DNA from: Mycoplana azooxidifex
Lineage (GTDB): Bacteria; Pseudomonadota; Alphaproteobacteria; Rhizobiales; Rhizobiaceae
NCBI RefSeq assembly: GCF_014196765.1
Contig: NZ_JACIEE010000001.1
Coordinates: 248,001 to 312,000, forward strand
Reading direction: 5' to 3'
Length of the DNA: 64,000 nt
Positions 12,860 to 20,592 of this stretch are shown here, in pieces. The notes beneath the pieces were generated by a model. It saw only the letters and a program-made list of their open reading frames with translations. It was not told the origin of the DNA and searched no databases. Both the position numbers and the translations under genes were made by a program. Numbering within the stretch: the first letter of the stretch is position 1; each line of letters starts with the position of its first letter.

Positions 12860-12961
12860 AAATGTCTCAATCGACGCCAACAATGGCGGCCAGACCAGCT
12901 CCGAGCCATAACACTCACCCGCGGCGGCATCGCCGCCCCGGATCATGACCTTCGGCGACGA

Positions 12962-13381
12962 TCACTCGTCGCGGTAGACCTTCTCGCGGCGCTCGTGGCG
13001 TTCCTGAGCCTCGATCGACAGGGTCGCGATCGGACGGGCGTCCAGCCGCTTCAGGCCGATCGGCTCCCCGGTTTCCTCGCAGAAGCCGTATGTGCCTTCG
13101 TCGAGCCGTTGCAGCGCCGCGTCGATCTTCGAGATCAGCTTGCGCTGCCGGTCGCGGGCCCTCAGTTCGATGGCACGGTCGGTTTCGGAGGAAGCCCGGT
13201 CCGCGAGGTCCGGGTGGTTGGCACTTTCTTCGGCCAGATGGTCGAGCGTCTCGCGCGCTTCGCGCAGAATGTCGTTCTTCCATGCGTGAAGCTTCGCTCG
13301 GAAGTATGCACGCTGGCTGGCACTCATGAACTCTTCGTCTTCATTGAGGACAAAGGTACTAAGATCGATCTTCTCACTCAA
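12962..13381 (-). CDS. dksA: DksA-family RNA polymerase-binding transcription factor, cysteine-poor form
   Basis: 139-residue DksA homologue that binds the RNA polymerase secondary channel and, with ppGpp, mediates the stringent response. It has the coiled-coil N-terminal half (SQRAYFRAKLHAWKNDILREARET) and the C-terminal zinc-finger-like region. However, the four-cysteine zinc site is reduced to C-x2-T-x17-S-x2-A (CEETGEP...TLSIEA), so one Cys remains and zinc is probably not bound. The coding start is chosen as TTG at 13379-13381. It has CAGGAG seven bases upstream, gives the family length, and fits the promoter at 13414-13442, whereas an upstream ATG at 13402 would sit almost on the transcript start. 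Confidence 0.92.
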   Translation of the reverse strand: MSEKIDLSTFVLNEDEEFMSASQRAYFRAKLHAWKNDILREARETLDHLAEESANHPDLADRASSETDRAIELRARDRQRKLISKIDAALQRLDEGTYGFCEETGEPIGLKRLDARPIATLSIEAQERHERREKVYRDE

Positions 13382-13791
13382 CGCGATTCTCCTGAAGAAC
13401 ATCTCAAGGGCGCTGTATATCCCTCTGAATGAGCCGATTCAAGCCTGCCAAAACTTGCACACCGAAATTTGAATCTGCCCTGTTTGGAGACTATCCGGCT
13501 AATATTTCATCAACATAACGACCATGCGTACGAGCCCTCCCTCGGGCAGCCCGAAGCGTCGCTCCGTCCGGTGGCTTCCGGGCTGCCGGCAGCTTCTGCG
13601 CTAGCGCATCTCATCGTGCCCGCCTCCGTTGCGGGATAATCCAAGCAACGCGCGGGCTGCTTTCCCAAGTAACGGATGAGCGGCCAAATTGGTTGCTTGG
13701 CTTGCCTCGCCGGCGAATTCGGTTGATCTTTGCCGCGCGGCCATGGAAAACGGCAATGCAGGAAGCATTTCGCGACGAAGGGGGCTCACGC
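13382..13791. other. Intergenic region between dksA and the SixA-type gene
   Basis: 410 bases between divergent genes. It holds the dksA promoter (13414-13442). On the plus-strand side there is only a weak GATAAT -10-like element near 13636; nothing else is recognised. Part of the right end may be coding if the SixA gene starts at ATG 13756. Confidence 0.4.
13414..13442 (-). promoter_or_regulatory. dksA sigma70-type promoter
   Basis: On the minus strand TTGAAT (-35, forward 13437-13442), a 17-base spacer and TATACA (-10, forward 13414-13419). The predicted transcript start near 13407 leaves about 25 bases before the TTG start codon, including its CAGGAG site. Confidence 0.55.
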
Positions 13792-14316
13792 TTGGCAACG
13801 GTGACGACTGGGGTCTATCGACTTTACCTCCTTCGGCATGCCCGGGCCGGCTGGGCCGCACCCGGAAGTTCCGATTTCGACCGGGCGCTCGACGATCAGG
13901 GCTATGCGGAAGCCGAACTGATCGCAGCCGAGATGGCCGACCAGGGCTACCAGCCCCAGCTCGTCGTCTCCTCCACCGCCGTTCGCTGCCGCGAGACCGC
14001 CGAGCCGCTGCGCCGCGCCTTCGGCGAGGACCTGCCGATCGAATATGTCGATACGCTCTACCGCGGCTCGGTCGATACCTATGCCGAGGTTGCCTTCGCC
14101 GAGAGGACGGAGGCCTCGATCCTGATCGTCGGCCACAATCCGATGGTGGAGGAATTCTTCCGGCTGGTCGTCGGCCAGCCGATCGCCGATGCCACCGCCC
14201 CGAACGGCTTCCCGACCGCGGCCCTGGCGACGATCGACTTCGATAGAAAGCCGAGCGACAGGGACTACACCGGCGGCAGGCTCTCCTGCTTCATGACGCC
14301 GCGCTCGGGTCTTTGA
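13792..14316 (+). CDS. SixA-type phosphohistidine phosphatase (histidine phosphatase superfamily)
   Basis: About 174 residues from the TTG start. The histidine-phosphatase signature LYLLRHARA provides the catalytic His and Arg. SSTAVRCRETAEPL gives the second phosphate-binding Arg, and IVGHNPMVEEF the second catalytic His. Short members like SixA remove phosphate from histidine phosphotransfer domains or related phosphohistidines. The substrate here is unknown; an Hpt protein is encoded about 8 kb away (21842-22156), which is suggestive only. The start is uncertain: TTG 13792 has a strong AAGGGGG seven bases upstream and puts RHA near the N-terminus as in SixA. ATG 13756 and GTG 13801 are alternatives. 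Confidence 0.8.
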   Translation: MATVTTGVYRLYLLRHARAGWAAPGSSDFDRALDDQGYAEAELIAAEMADQGYQPQLVVSSTAVRCRETAEPLRRAFGEDLPIEYVDTLYRGSVDTYAEVAFAERTEASILIVGHNPMVEEFFRLVVGQPIADATAPNGFPTAALATIDFDRKPSDRDYTGGRLSCFMTPRSGL

Positions 14317-14404
14317 GGCACGGCATCTTGCCAATTTCGCCGCCTCGTCTTTTTCCGGCCGGAGCCGAGACCTATATCGCAACTGGACCTGACCGACGCG
14401 GGAA

Positions 14405-15883
14405 ATGCGATTGCCGACCCTGACCACCTTTGCAGACGATGCGCGGATCGCCCTCGACAATCTCGGCGATCGCGCCGCCAGCTTCGTCAATCCCACCATC
14501 CGGCTCGGTGTGACGGGCCTTTCGCGCGCGGGAAAGACGGTGTTCATCTCCTCGCTCGTCCACAATCTGCTGAACGGCGGCCGCCTGCCCCTGTTCGAGC
14601 CGATGCGCTCGGGCCGGATTTCCCGCGTCCGGCTGGAACCGCAGCCGGACGATGCCGTGCCTCGCTTCCAGTACGAGGACCATATCCGCGCGCTGATCGG
14701 CGAGCGCCTGTGGCCCGATTCGACCCGCGCGATCTCGCAGTTGCGCATCACGCTGGACTACGAGAGCGCCAGCGGCTGGAACCGGCTGTGGTCGCCCGGG
14801 CGCCTCTCCGTCGATATCGTCGACTATCCCGGCGAATGGCTGCTGGACCTGCCCTTGCTGGGCCAGGACTATCGCGAATTCAGCGCCGCCACGATCGCGC
14901 TGGCGCAATCGGGCATCCGCAAGCTCCTCTCCGCCGGTTGGCGTGCAGCAAACGGCCTGCTCGATCCGCGCGCAGCAGCCGACGAGGGCGATGCCCGCCG
15001 GCTGGCAGAGACCTTCACCGCCTATCTGAGGGCCTGCAAGTCCGACGAGCGCTCGCTCTCCACGCTGCCACCGGGCCGCTTCCTGATGCCAGGCGACCTC
15101 GAGGGTTCGCCGGCACTGACCTTTGCGCCTTTGCCGAACCTGCCGGAAGGCCGCGCGCCCAAGGGGTCGCTCTGGGCGATGATGGAGCGGCGCTACGAGG
15201 CCTACAAGACGCATGTGGTCAAGCCGTTCTTCCGCGAGCATTTCGCCAGACTCGACCGCCAGATCGTGCTGATCGACGCACTCCAGGCCGTCAATCGCGG
15301 TGCCGAGGCGGTGCAGGACCTCGAACGCGCGCTCGGTGACGTCATGGCCTGCTTCCGCCCCGGCGCCAACGGTTTCCTCTCCTCCTTCCTGACCCGGCGG
15401 ATCGACCGCGTGGTGGTGGCGGCAACCAAGGCCGATCACCTGCACCACGAGAACCATCCACATCTGGAGGCGCTCACCCGGCGCCTCGTTGATCGCGCCA
15501 TCGCCCGCATCGGCCTTTCCGGCGCCGACGTCGAGGTCATGGCGCTCGCCTCCGTGCGCGCCACCCGCGAGGCGACGGTCCGACAGGACGGAGCGACGCT
15601 GCCCGTCATTGTCGGCACGCCGATCGCAGGCGAGACCATCGACGGCGAGACCTTCGACGGCAACCGCAAGACGGCCATATTTCCCGGTGACTTGCCGAAG
15701 AATCCGGATTCACTTTTTCAAGCCGTTGAACAGGATTCGCAGGCCTCGCTCGCCCCCACCCTCAATTTCGTCCGCTTCCGTCCGCCGGAAATGGAAGCAC
15801 CCGGCGGCGAGCTCAAGCTCTCGATCCCCCACATCAGGCTCGACCGCGCGATGCAGTATCTGATCGGAGACCGGCTGGCATGA
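14405..15883 (+). CDS. YcjX-family P-loop protein (DUF463)
   Basis: 492-residue cytoplasmic NTP-binding protein of the YcjX/DUF463 family. Walker A is GLSRAGKTVF near residue 37, and SVDIVDYPGEWLLDLPLL carries the DxxG-type switch; VVAATKADHLHH resembles a TKAD guanine-specificity motif. In gammaproteobacteria YcjX is co-expressed with YcjF and induced by envelope or heat stress; its biochemical role is not settled. Length matches the family (about 465-490). It overlaps the following ycjF-like gene by four bases (ATGA), indicating translational coupling. Confidence 0.9.
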   Translation: MRLPTLTTFADDARIALDNLGDRAASFVNPTIRLGVTGLSRAGKTVFISSLVHNLLNGGRLPLFEPMRSGRISRVRLEPQPDDAVPRFQYEDHIRALIGERLWPDSTRAISQLRITLDYESASGWNRLWSPGRLSVDIVDYPGEWLLDLPLLGQDYREFSAATIALAQSGIRKLLSAGWRAANGLLDPRAAADEGDARRLAETFTAYLRACKSDERSLSTLPPGRFLMPGDLEGSPALTFAPLPNLPEGRAPKGSLWAMMERRYEAYKTHVVKPFFREHFARLDRQIVLIDALQAVNRGAEAVQDLERALGDVMACFRPGANGFLSSFLTRRIDRVVVAATKADHLHHENHPHLEALTRRLVDRAIARIGLSGADVEVMALASVRATREATVRQDGATLPVIVGTPIAGETIDGETFDGNRKTAIFPGDLPKNPDSLFQAVEQDSQASLAPTLNFVRFRPPEMEAPGGELKLSIPHIRLDRAMQYLIGDRLA

Positions 15884-16962
15884 ACGACAAGCGTCCCAAC
15901 GGCAGGCGCCCAGCAGCCTTCCAACTGCCCGACGAGCCGAACACGCCGGAACGTCCCGCCCGGACGGTGCCGCGCACTCCCGCACAGTTCGGCGAGGGCG
16001 TCGTGCTCACCTCCGACGCGGACGATCCCTTTGCCACGACGACGATCGATCCGGCCCTGCTGCCCGTGGTCGAGGAGGCGCAGCCGCGCCGCCGGCGGCT
16101 GACGCTCGGCGGCATCGCCGCGACCGCGTTCGGCATCCTGGTTTCGCTGGCGCTCGGGCTCTGGCTGGACAGCCTGATCCGCGATCTCTTCGCCCGCAGC
16201 GACTGGCTCGGCTACCTGGCCGCCGGCGCTGCCGCGATCGGCGTCGTCGCGTTGTTGGGCGTCGTCGTGCGCGAGCTCTTCGGCCTGCGTCGGCTGGCGG
16301 TCGTCCAGGACATCAAGCAGGACGTGCTCGAGGCGGCCGCCTCTCCCGCCGCAGCCCCTGCCCGCAAGGCAATCGCGCGCCTCCTGCACCTCTTTGCCGG
16401 TCGCCCGCAGACCGCGCGCGGCCGCACCCGGCTGAAGGAGACCGAAGGCGACATCATCGACGGCCCGCATTTGCTGGACCTTGCGGAGCGGGAAATGCTC
16501 GCGCCGCTCGACCGCGAGGCCCGGGCGCTGATCCTCGGCGCATCGAAGCGCGTCTCGATCGTCACGGCCGTGTCGCCGCGCGCCCTCGTCGACCTCGGCT
16601 ACGTCCTCTTCGAAAGCAGCCGGCTGATCCGGGCGATGGCCGAGCTCTATGGCGGCCGGCCGGGCAGCCTCGGCATGCTGCGGCTGATGCGCGACGTGAT
16701 CGCCCATCTCGCCGTGACGGGTTCGATCGCCGTCGGCGACAGCCTCGTCCAGCAGGTGCTCGGCCACGGCCTCGCCTCGAAACTCTCCGCCCGCCTCGGC
16801 GAAGGCGTGATCAACGGCCTGATGACGGCGCGCATCGGCATTGCCTCCATGGACCTGTGCCGGCCGATGCCGTTCCGGGCGCTGAAGCGGCCGGGGATCG
16901 GCGATTTCATCTCCGACCTCGCTCCGGGCGCGCTCGGCGGCAAGGGCAAGGACCCGTCGTAA
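15880..16962 (+). CDS. YcjF-family inner-membrane protein (DUF697/TIGR01620)
   Basis: 360 residues. A disordered, Pro-rich N-terminal segment of about 70 residues is followed by two membrane helices (GIAATAFGILVSLALGLWLDSLI and WLGYLAAGAAAIGVVALLGVVV). The C-terminal DUF697 domain, rich in Gly/Ala helices (LMTARIGIASMDLCRPMPF), follows. It is the normal partner of YcjX, and the genes overlap by ATGA. The pair is probably a membrane-associated NTPase system; function in rhizobia is undescribed as far as can be told from the sequence. Confidence 0.9.
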   Translation: MNDKRPNGRRPAAFQLPDEPNTPERPARTVPRTPAQFGEGVVLTSDADDPFATTTIDPALLPVVEEAQPRRRRLTLGGIAATAFGILVSLALGLWLDSLIRDLFARSDWLGYLAAGAAAIGVVALLGVVVRELFGLRRLAVVQDIKQDVLEAAASPAAAPARKAIARLLHLFAGRPQTARGRTRLKETEGDIIDGPHLLDLAEREMLAPLDREARALILGASKRVSIVTAVSPRALVDLGYVLFESSRLIRAMAELYGGRPGSLGMLRLMRDVIAHLAVTGSIAVGDSLVQQVLGHGLASKLSARLGEGVINGLMTARIGIASMDLCRPMPFRALKRPGIGDFISDLAPGALGGKGKDPS

Positions 16963-17098
16963 CGCCGCGATCACAACGGTGGAGAAGCTTTCCGCCCCGC
17001 GCCAAAACGGGTCGTCGGGCACAGACATGAAACCCTTCATTAACCATTTTAGCGCAATTCTGGTCCCAACCAACAGACCAGCCCGTCAAGGATCGTTC

Positions 17099-17647
17099 AT
17101 GTACTCGCGCACCTCTTTGATCGCCCGCGGCATTGCAGCGGCACTCCTCGCCGCAACCACCGTCGCAAGCCCGGTCCAGGCGGCCTCGAACGACAAGGCC
17201 TTCTTCGACCAGGTCGGCGGCACCTGGCAGGGCCCGGGCGAGATCGTCGCCGGCAAGTACAAGGGCACGAAGTTCACCTGCAATCTCAGCGGCGATCCGG
17301 CGACAGTCGGCGGCGAGGGCATCAAGCTCGACGGCCACTGCCGCGTCGGCGTGTTCAAGCAGCCGATGTCGGCGCTGATCACCCGCGCCGGCGGCACCTA
17401 CAAGGGCAAGTTCCTCGACGGCGCGGCCGGCAAGGGCCTGGACATCCTCTCCGGCAAGGTCTCCGGCGACAAGGTCGTCGTCGCCATCAACCGGCAGAAG
17501 CTGAATGGTGCAATGATCGCCCGCCTGCAGGACGACAACACCATGAACATCACCATCTCGGTGAAGGTCGAGGACAAGATGATCCCGGTCATCGGCCTGT
17601 CGCTCAACCGCAAGGTCGACACGATGGCGGTCGGCTCCATCAAGTAG
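17099..17647 (+). CDS. Secreted hypothetical protein
   Basis: 182 residues. A clear signal peptide (SLIARGIAAALLAATTVASPVQA, cleavage after AQA-like VQA at about residue 27) leads into a mature domain of about 155 residues. That domain has one Cys pair (FTCNLSG, GHCRVG) that could form a disulfide, then beta-rich Gly/Lys sequence (GGTYKGKFLDGAAGKGLDILSGKV). I do not recognise a characterised family; it resembles small periplasmic proteins of unknown function common in rhizobia. The ATG at 17099 has AAGGA upstream. It faces folK convergently, 33 bases away. Confidence 0.75.
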   Translation: MYSRTSLIARGIAAALLAATTVASPVQAASNDKAFFDQVGGTWQGPGEIVAGKYKGTKFTCNLSGDPATVGGEGIKLDGHCRVGVFKQPMSALITRAGGTYKGKFLDGAAGKGLDILSGKVSGDKVVVAINRQKLNGAMIARLQDDNTMNITISVKVEDKMIPVIGLSLNRKVDTMAVGSIK

Positions 17648-17680
17648 AACGGGTATCGGCGGATCGCTTTTGCGGAACCG

Positions 17681-18202
17681 CTAACCGGCCCGCCACCAGT
17701 TGCCGTCGTCGCTGACGCGCTCGATGCCCTCGACTTCCGCCGCTTCCAGCCAGGACGACACCGCCCTGCCCCGCACAATCGCATCCGGCGCGATATCGGC
17801 AAGCGGCATCAGCACGAAGCCACGTTCGGTCATGCGCGGATGGGGAATTTCCAGCGTTTCGCCGGCCTGCACCAGTTCGTCATAGGTCAGGATATCGATG
17901 TCGATCGTGCGCGGGCCCCAGCGCACGATGCGCTCCCGCTTCATCTCCCGCTCCATCGAAAGGCAGGCCTCCAGCAGGTCTTTCGGCGAAAGCCCGGTCT
18001 CGACCAGCGCACAGGCGTTGAAGAACCAGGCCTGGTCGGTCTTGCCCCATGGCGGGGTCCGGTAGAGGCGAGAGACCGCAGTCACCGCGCAGTCGGCACG
18101 GGCATCGAGTCCGGCCAACGCCTGGCGCATCGCGGCCACGGGATCTCCGATGTTACCCCCGAGCCCCAGCGCCGCACGATGGCGGAGCGCGTCAGACGGC
18201 AT
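17681..18202 (-). CDS. folK: 2-amino-4-hydroxy-6-hydroxymethyldihydropteridine diphosphokinase
   Basis: 173 residues. Transfers pyrophosphate from ATP to the hydroxymethyl group of 6-hydroxymethyl-7,8-dihydropterin, the step before dihydropteroate synthase in folate synthesis. Hallmarks are GLGGNIGDP at the N-terminus, RLYRTPPWG, and RWGPRTIDIDILTYD with the metal-binding DxD, followed by IPHPRMTERGFVLMPL. The start at 18202 overlaps the end of folB by 11 bases, so the three fol genes form one minus-strand operon (folP-folB-folK). Confidence 0.96.
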   Translation of the reverse strand: MPSDALRHRAALGLGGNIGDPVAAMRQALAGLDARADCAVTAVSRLYRTPPWGKTDQAWFFNACALVETGLSPKDLLEACLSMEREMKRERIVRWGPRTIDIDILTYDELVQAGETLEIPHPRMTERGFVLMPLADIAPDAIVRGRAVSSWLEAAEVEGIERVSDDGNWWRAG

Positions 18203-18563
18203 GGTGGTCGACCGTCACCTGCACATAGTCGAGCACGCCCACGACGGGCGCATTCGGCTTGCGGACGGAGATCCTGGCGCGCCGGATCTGCGGAAAGCGG
18301 GCACAGAGCGCAGTTGCGATCTCCTGGGCCAGCGCCTCGATGAGGAAACGCCGACGTCCCGTCACGATCGCCTCTATTTCCTCGAAGGCGACGCCGTAGT
18401 CGACGGTCGAACCGATCTGGTCGTCGGAAAGCGGCTTGGACGGCGACACCTCCAGTTCGGCATCCACGAAGAAGCGCTGGCCGAGAAACTCCTCGGCGTC
18501 GTGCAGTCCATGCCGGGCGAAGAAGGCGCAGTTCTTCATCGTGATCGTGTAGGTCGTGGTCAT
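18192..18563 (-). CDS. folB: Dihydroneopterin aldolase
   Basis: 123 residues, standard FolB size. Converts 7,8-dihydroneopterin to 6-hydroxymethyl-7,8-dihydropterin and glycolaldehyde. Conserved features are CAFFARHGLHDAEEFLGQRF, the DYGVAFEEIEAIV stretch and RARISVRKPNAPV with the catalytic lysine. ATG 18561-18563 is preferred over a TTG 18 bases upstream because AAGGA sits upstream of it and the protein then begins MTTTYTI. It lies between folP (gap 14 bases) and folK (overlap). Confidence 0.96.
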   Translation of the reverse strand: MTTTYTITMKNCAFFARHGLHDAEEFLGQRFFVDAELEVSPSKPLSDDQIGSTVDYGVAFEEIEAIVTGRRRFLIEALAQEIATALCARFPQIRRARISVRKPNAPVVGVLDYVQVTVDHHAV

Positions 18564-18577
18564 TGCCGATATGTCCT

Positions 18578-19459
18578 TCAATCGCCGGCGCGCGCGGCGC
18601 GTCCGAGCCGCGCCTCCACCATAGCATCTGCCATGAGCAGCGCATCCCTGTTGAATGCGACATCGTGCACCCTGAAAATCGCCGCGCCCGCGACCCGAAG
18701 CAACGCCGTCGTCGCCGCCGTAACGACGTCGCGCTCGACGGTATCCCGCCCCGTCAGCGCTCCAATGAAGCGCTTGCGCGACGTGCCGGCAAGGAGCGGC
18801 CTCTCGAAGCGCTGCAACTCCTCGAAGCGCGCCATCAGCGCGATGTTCTCCTCGTTATCCTTGGCAAAGCCGAAGCCGGGGTCCAGCACGATCGTCTCGT
18901 CGGCGACGCCGGCGTCATGGGCGATCGCGAGCGAGGCCTCCAGGAAGGCGAACTGGTCCTCTATGACGTCGGGCAGCTTCTCCCGGTCGCGGCCGGTGTG
19001 CATGATGCACAGGCCAGCCCCCGTCTCGGCTGCAACGGCGGCAATCGCCGGCTCGCGCTGGAGTCCGTGCACATCGTTGACGATGTGCGCGCCGGCTGCG
19101 ACCGCCAGCCGGGCCGTCTCGGCGCGATAGGTATCGATGGAAATGACCGCCTCGCCGTCCCGCGCCAGCGCCTCGATCACCGGCAGCACCCGGTCCTGCT
19201 CCTCGGCGGCGGAGACCACGGACGCTCCCGGCCGGGTCGACTCGCCGCCGATGTCGACGATGTGCGCGCCCTGCGCAAGACAGAAGCCGGCATGCTCGAT
19301 CGCCTTCGCCGCTGTGTCGTGCAAGCCGCCGTCGGAAAAAGAATCTGGCGTCACGTTGACGATCGCCATGATCAGGCCTTGAGGCCCCAGTAGCAGGCTG
19401 CGACCGTGCGCAAGCGACCATCGGAACGGGGCGAAGGCAGAGTACATGGGACCATCCAT
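18578..19459 (-). CDS. folP: Dihydropteroate synthase
   Basis: About 293 residues from the chosen start. Condenses 6-hydroxymethyl-dihydropterin pyrophosphate with p-aminobenzoate; the target of sulfonamides. Signature sequences are IVNVTPDSFSDGG and DIGGESTRPGA, later VLDPGFGFAKD and LLAGTSRKRFIG, so the TIM barrel is complete. The start is uncertain: ATG 19457-19459 (MDGPMYSAF) and ATG 19445-19447 (MYSAF) are both plausible, and neither has a strong ribosome binding site. It is the first gene of folP-folB-folK. Confidence 0.95.
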   Translation of the reverse strand: MDGPMYSAFAPFRWSLAHGRSLLLGPQGLIMAIVNVTPDSFSDGGLHDTAAKAIEHAGFCLAQGAHIVDIGGESTRPGASVVSAAEEQDRVLPVIEALARDGEAVISIDTYRAETARLAVAAGAHIVNDVHGLQREPAIAAVAAETGAGLCIMHTGRDREKLPDVIEDQFAFLEASLAIAHDAGVADETIVLDPGFGFAKDNEENIALMARFEELQRFERPLLAGTSRKRFIGALTGRDTVERDVVTAATTALLRVAGAAIFRVHDVAFNRDALLMADAMVEARLGRAARAGD

Positions 19460-19654
19460 CGACAGCGGGCGCAGGCACCGCAAGATCGTGCCGCGCCACA
19501 TGACAGGGCTATGCCCCAACCTCGTGGCGAGTTCAACCGCCTTTGCAGCCCGTGCCGCAGGCGGTTTCATCCCCGCATTAATCCATTTCGCAACAAACTA
19601 GCCTAGACTTGGACCGGACCAGTCCGCAAAATGGAGCGGACCTCGAGGAAGACA

Positions 19655-20263
19655 ATGCCAGCCATCGCCAAGACGCTCCTTCTGCTCCTGATGATTTCAG
19701 CCACGGCAGCAACCGCCCACGCGGAAACCCTCACCAACAAGACGTTTTCCTATTTCTCCGTGGGCGGCAAGACTGCGGCGGAACTCGACGACGAACTGAG
19801 CAAGCGCGGCCCGAAGATGAAGAACACCGGATCGCGCCATCCCGGCGCCACGCGCATCCGCTTCGGCGGTTCCGTCACCTATGTCAAACGGGGCGGGAAA
19901 TGCTATGTCGGCGATGCCAAGGTAACGCTGTCCACCAACATCATCCTGCCGCGCTGGAAACATCGCCGCACCGCCGGCAAATCGCTCGCGCTGATCTGGG
20001 ACACGCTCTCCAGCGACATCAAGCGGCACGAGGAACGCCACGCCGAGATCGCCCGCAACCATGCGCGCGACCTGGAGAAGCAGTTGAAGGCCCTGCGCCC
20101 GGACAAGGACTGCGACCGCCTCCAGGAGAAGGTGGATCGCGTCACGGCAGCGGCGGTGGAGGCGCATGACAAGGATCAGGCCCGCTTCGACCGGGTCGAA
20201 TCACACAATTTCAACGAGCGTATGCTTCGTCTCCTCACCCACAAACTCGAGCGATCAAAATAG
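19655..20263 (+). CDS. DUF922-family predicted periplasmic zinc protease
   Basis: 202 residues. A signal peptide (AKTLLLLLMISATAATAHA) is followed by a DUF922 domain. That family is predicted to be zinc metalloproteases because of a conserved HExxH-like pair, here DIKRHEERHAEIARNHARD near residue 132, and the TLTNKTFSYFSVGGKT opening matches it. The C-terminus is charged and helical. The ATG at 19655 has GAGGAAG upstream, better than a more upstream ATG at 19631. It is a single gene, divergent from folP. Proteolytic activity is a family prediction, not shown. Confidence 0.8.
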   Translation: MPAIAKTLLLLLMISATAATAHAETLTNKTFSYFSVGGKTAAELDDELSKRGPKMKNTGSRHPGATRIRFGGSVTYVKRGGKCYVGDAKVTLSTNIILPRWKHRRTAGKSLALIWDTLSSDIKRHEERHAEIARNHARDLEKQLKALRPDKDCDRLQEKVDRVTAAAVEAHDKDQARFDRVESHNFNERMLRLLTHKLERSK

Positions 20264-20474
20264 GTCCGGCCGAATCAGCAAGCACGCCCGATGTAAATCT
20301 CAACGGTTGCTTAATAGAATCGCCTCCACCACGCCAAGTGAATGGTGAATTCTAGCGATGGCGCAGCGCCGGGAATCGGCTTATCTATATTGCAACTTCA
20401 TGACAGGATCTGGTGACAGTCGTTCCTGTCGGAATTCGGAAATTCAGCAGTTTCTCCTGGCGCGTCCCCTTTGT

Positions 20475-20556
20475 GCAGCAGGTGTAACCTCCCACGCCCG
20501 CTAGCGATGCGCCCTCCTTGCCTCGCTTGTCCTTCGGACCGGCGAGGCATTTTTTT
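20475..20556 (+). ncRNA. Candidate small RNA ending in a strong terminator
   Basis: The terminator at 20519-20556 lies about 255 bases past the nearest plus-strand stop, which is far for a simple gene terminator. The 40 bases before it carry two CCTCC/CTCCC tracts able to pair with Shine-Dalgarno sequences, typical of rhizobial trans-acting sRNAs. The overall shape recalls the alphaproteobacterial suhB/MmgR (alpha-r8) sRNA, but this is from memory of the family's layout and not an alignment. The 5' end is a guess. Confidence 0.4.
20519..20556 (+). terminator. Strong Rho-independent terminator
   Basis: TGCCTCGC pairs with GCGAGGCA (20519-20526 and 20542-20549). An inner GTC stem is capped by a CTTCGG (UUCG) tetraloop, and seven T follow. 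It is plus-strand oriented. Confidence 0.85.
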
Positions 20557-20592
20557 CGCTCCCCAAGCAGCGGCCGTCGGTCGTAAGGCCGA

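Larger units (their letters stand above)
20264..20592. other. Intergenic region with candidate small RNA
   Basis: 329 bases between the DUF922 gene and the convergent flavoprotein gene. The right part contains a strong plus-strand terminator and CCTCC-rich sequence (see the separate entries). TATATT at about 20386-20391 could be a -10 element for a transcript ending there. Confidence 0.4.
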
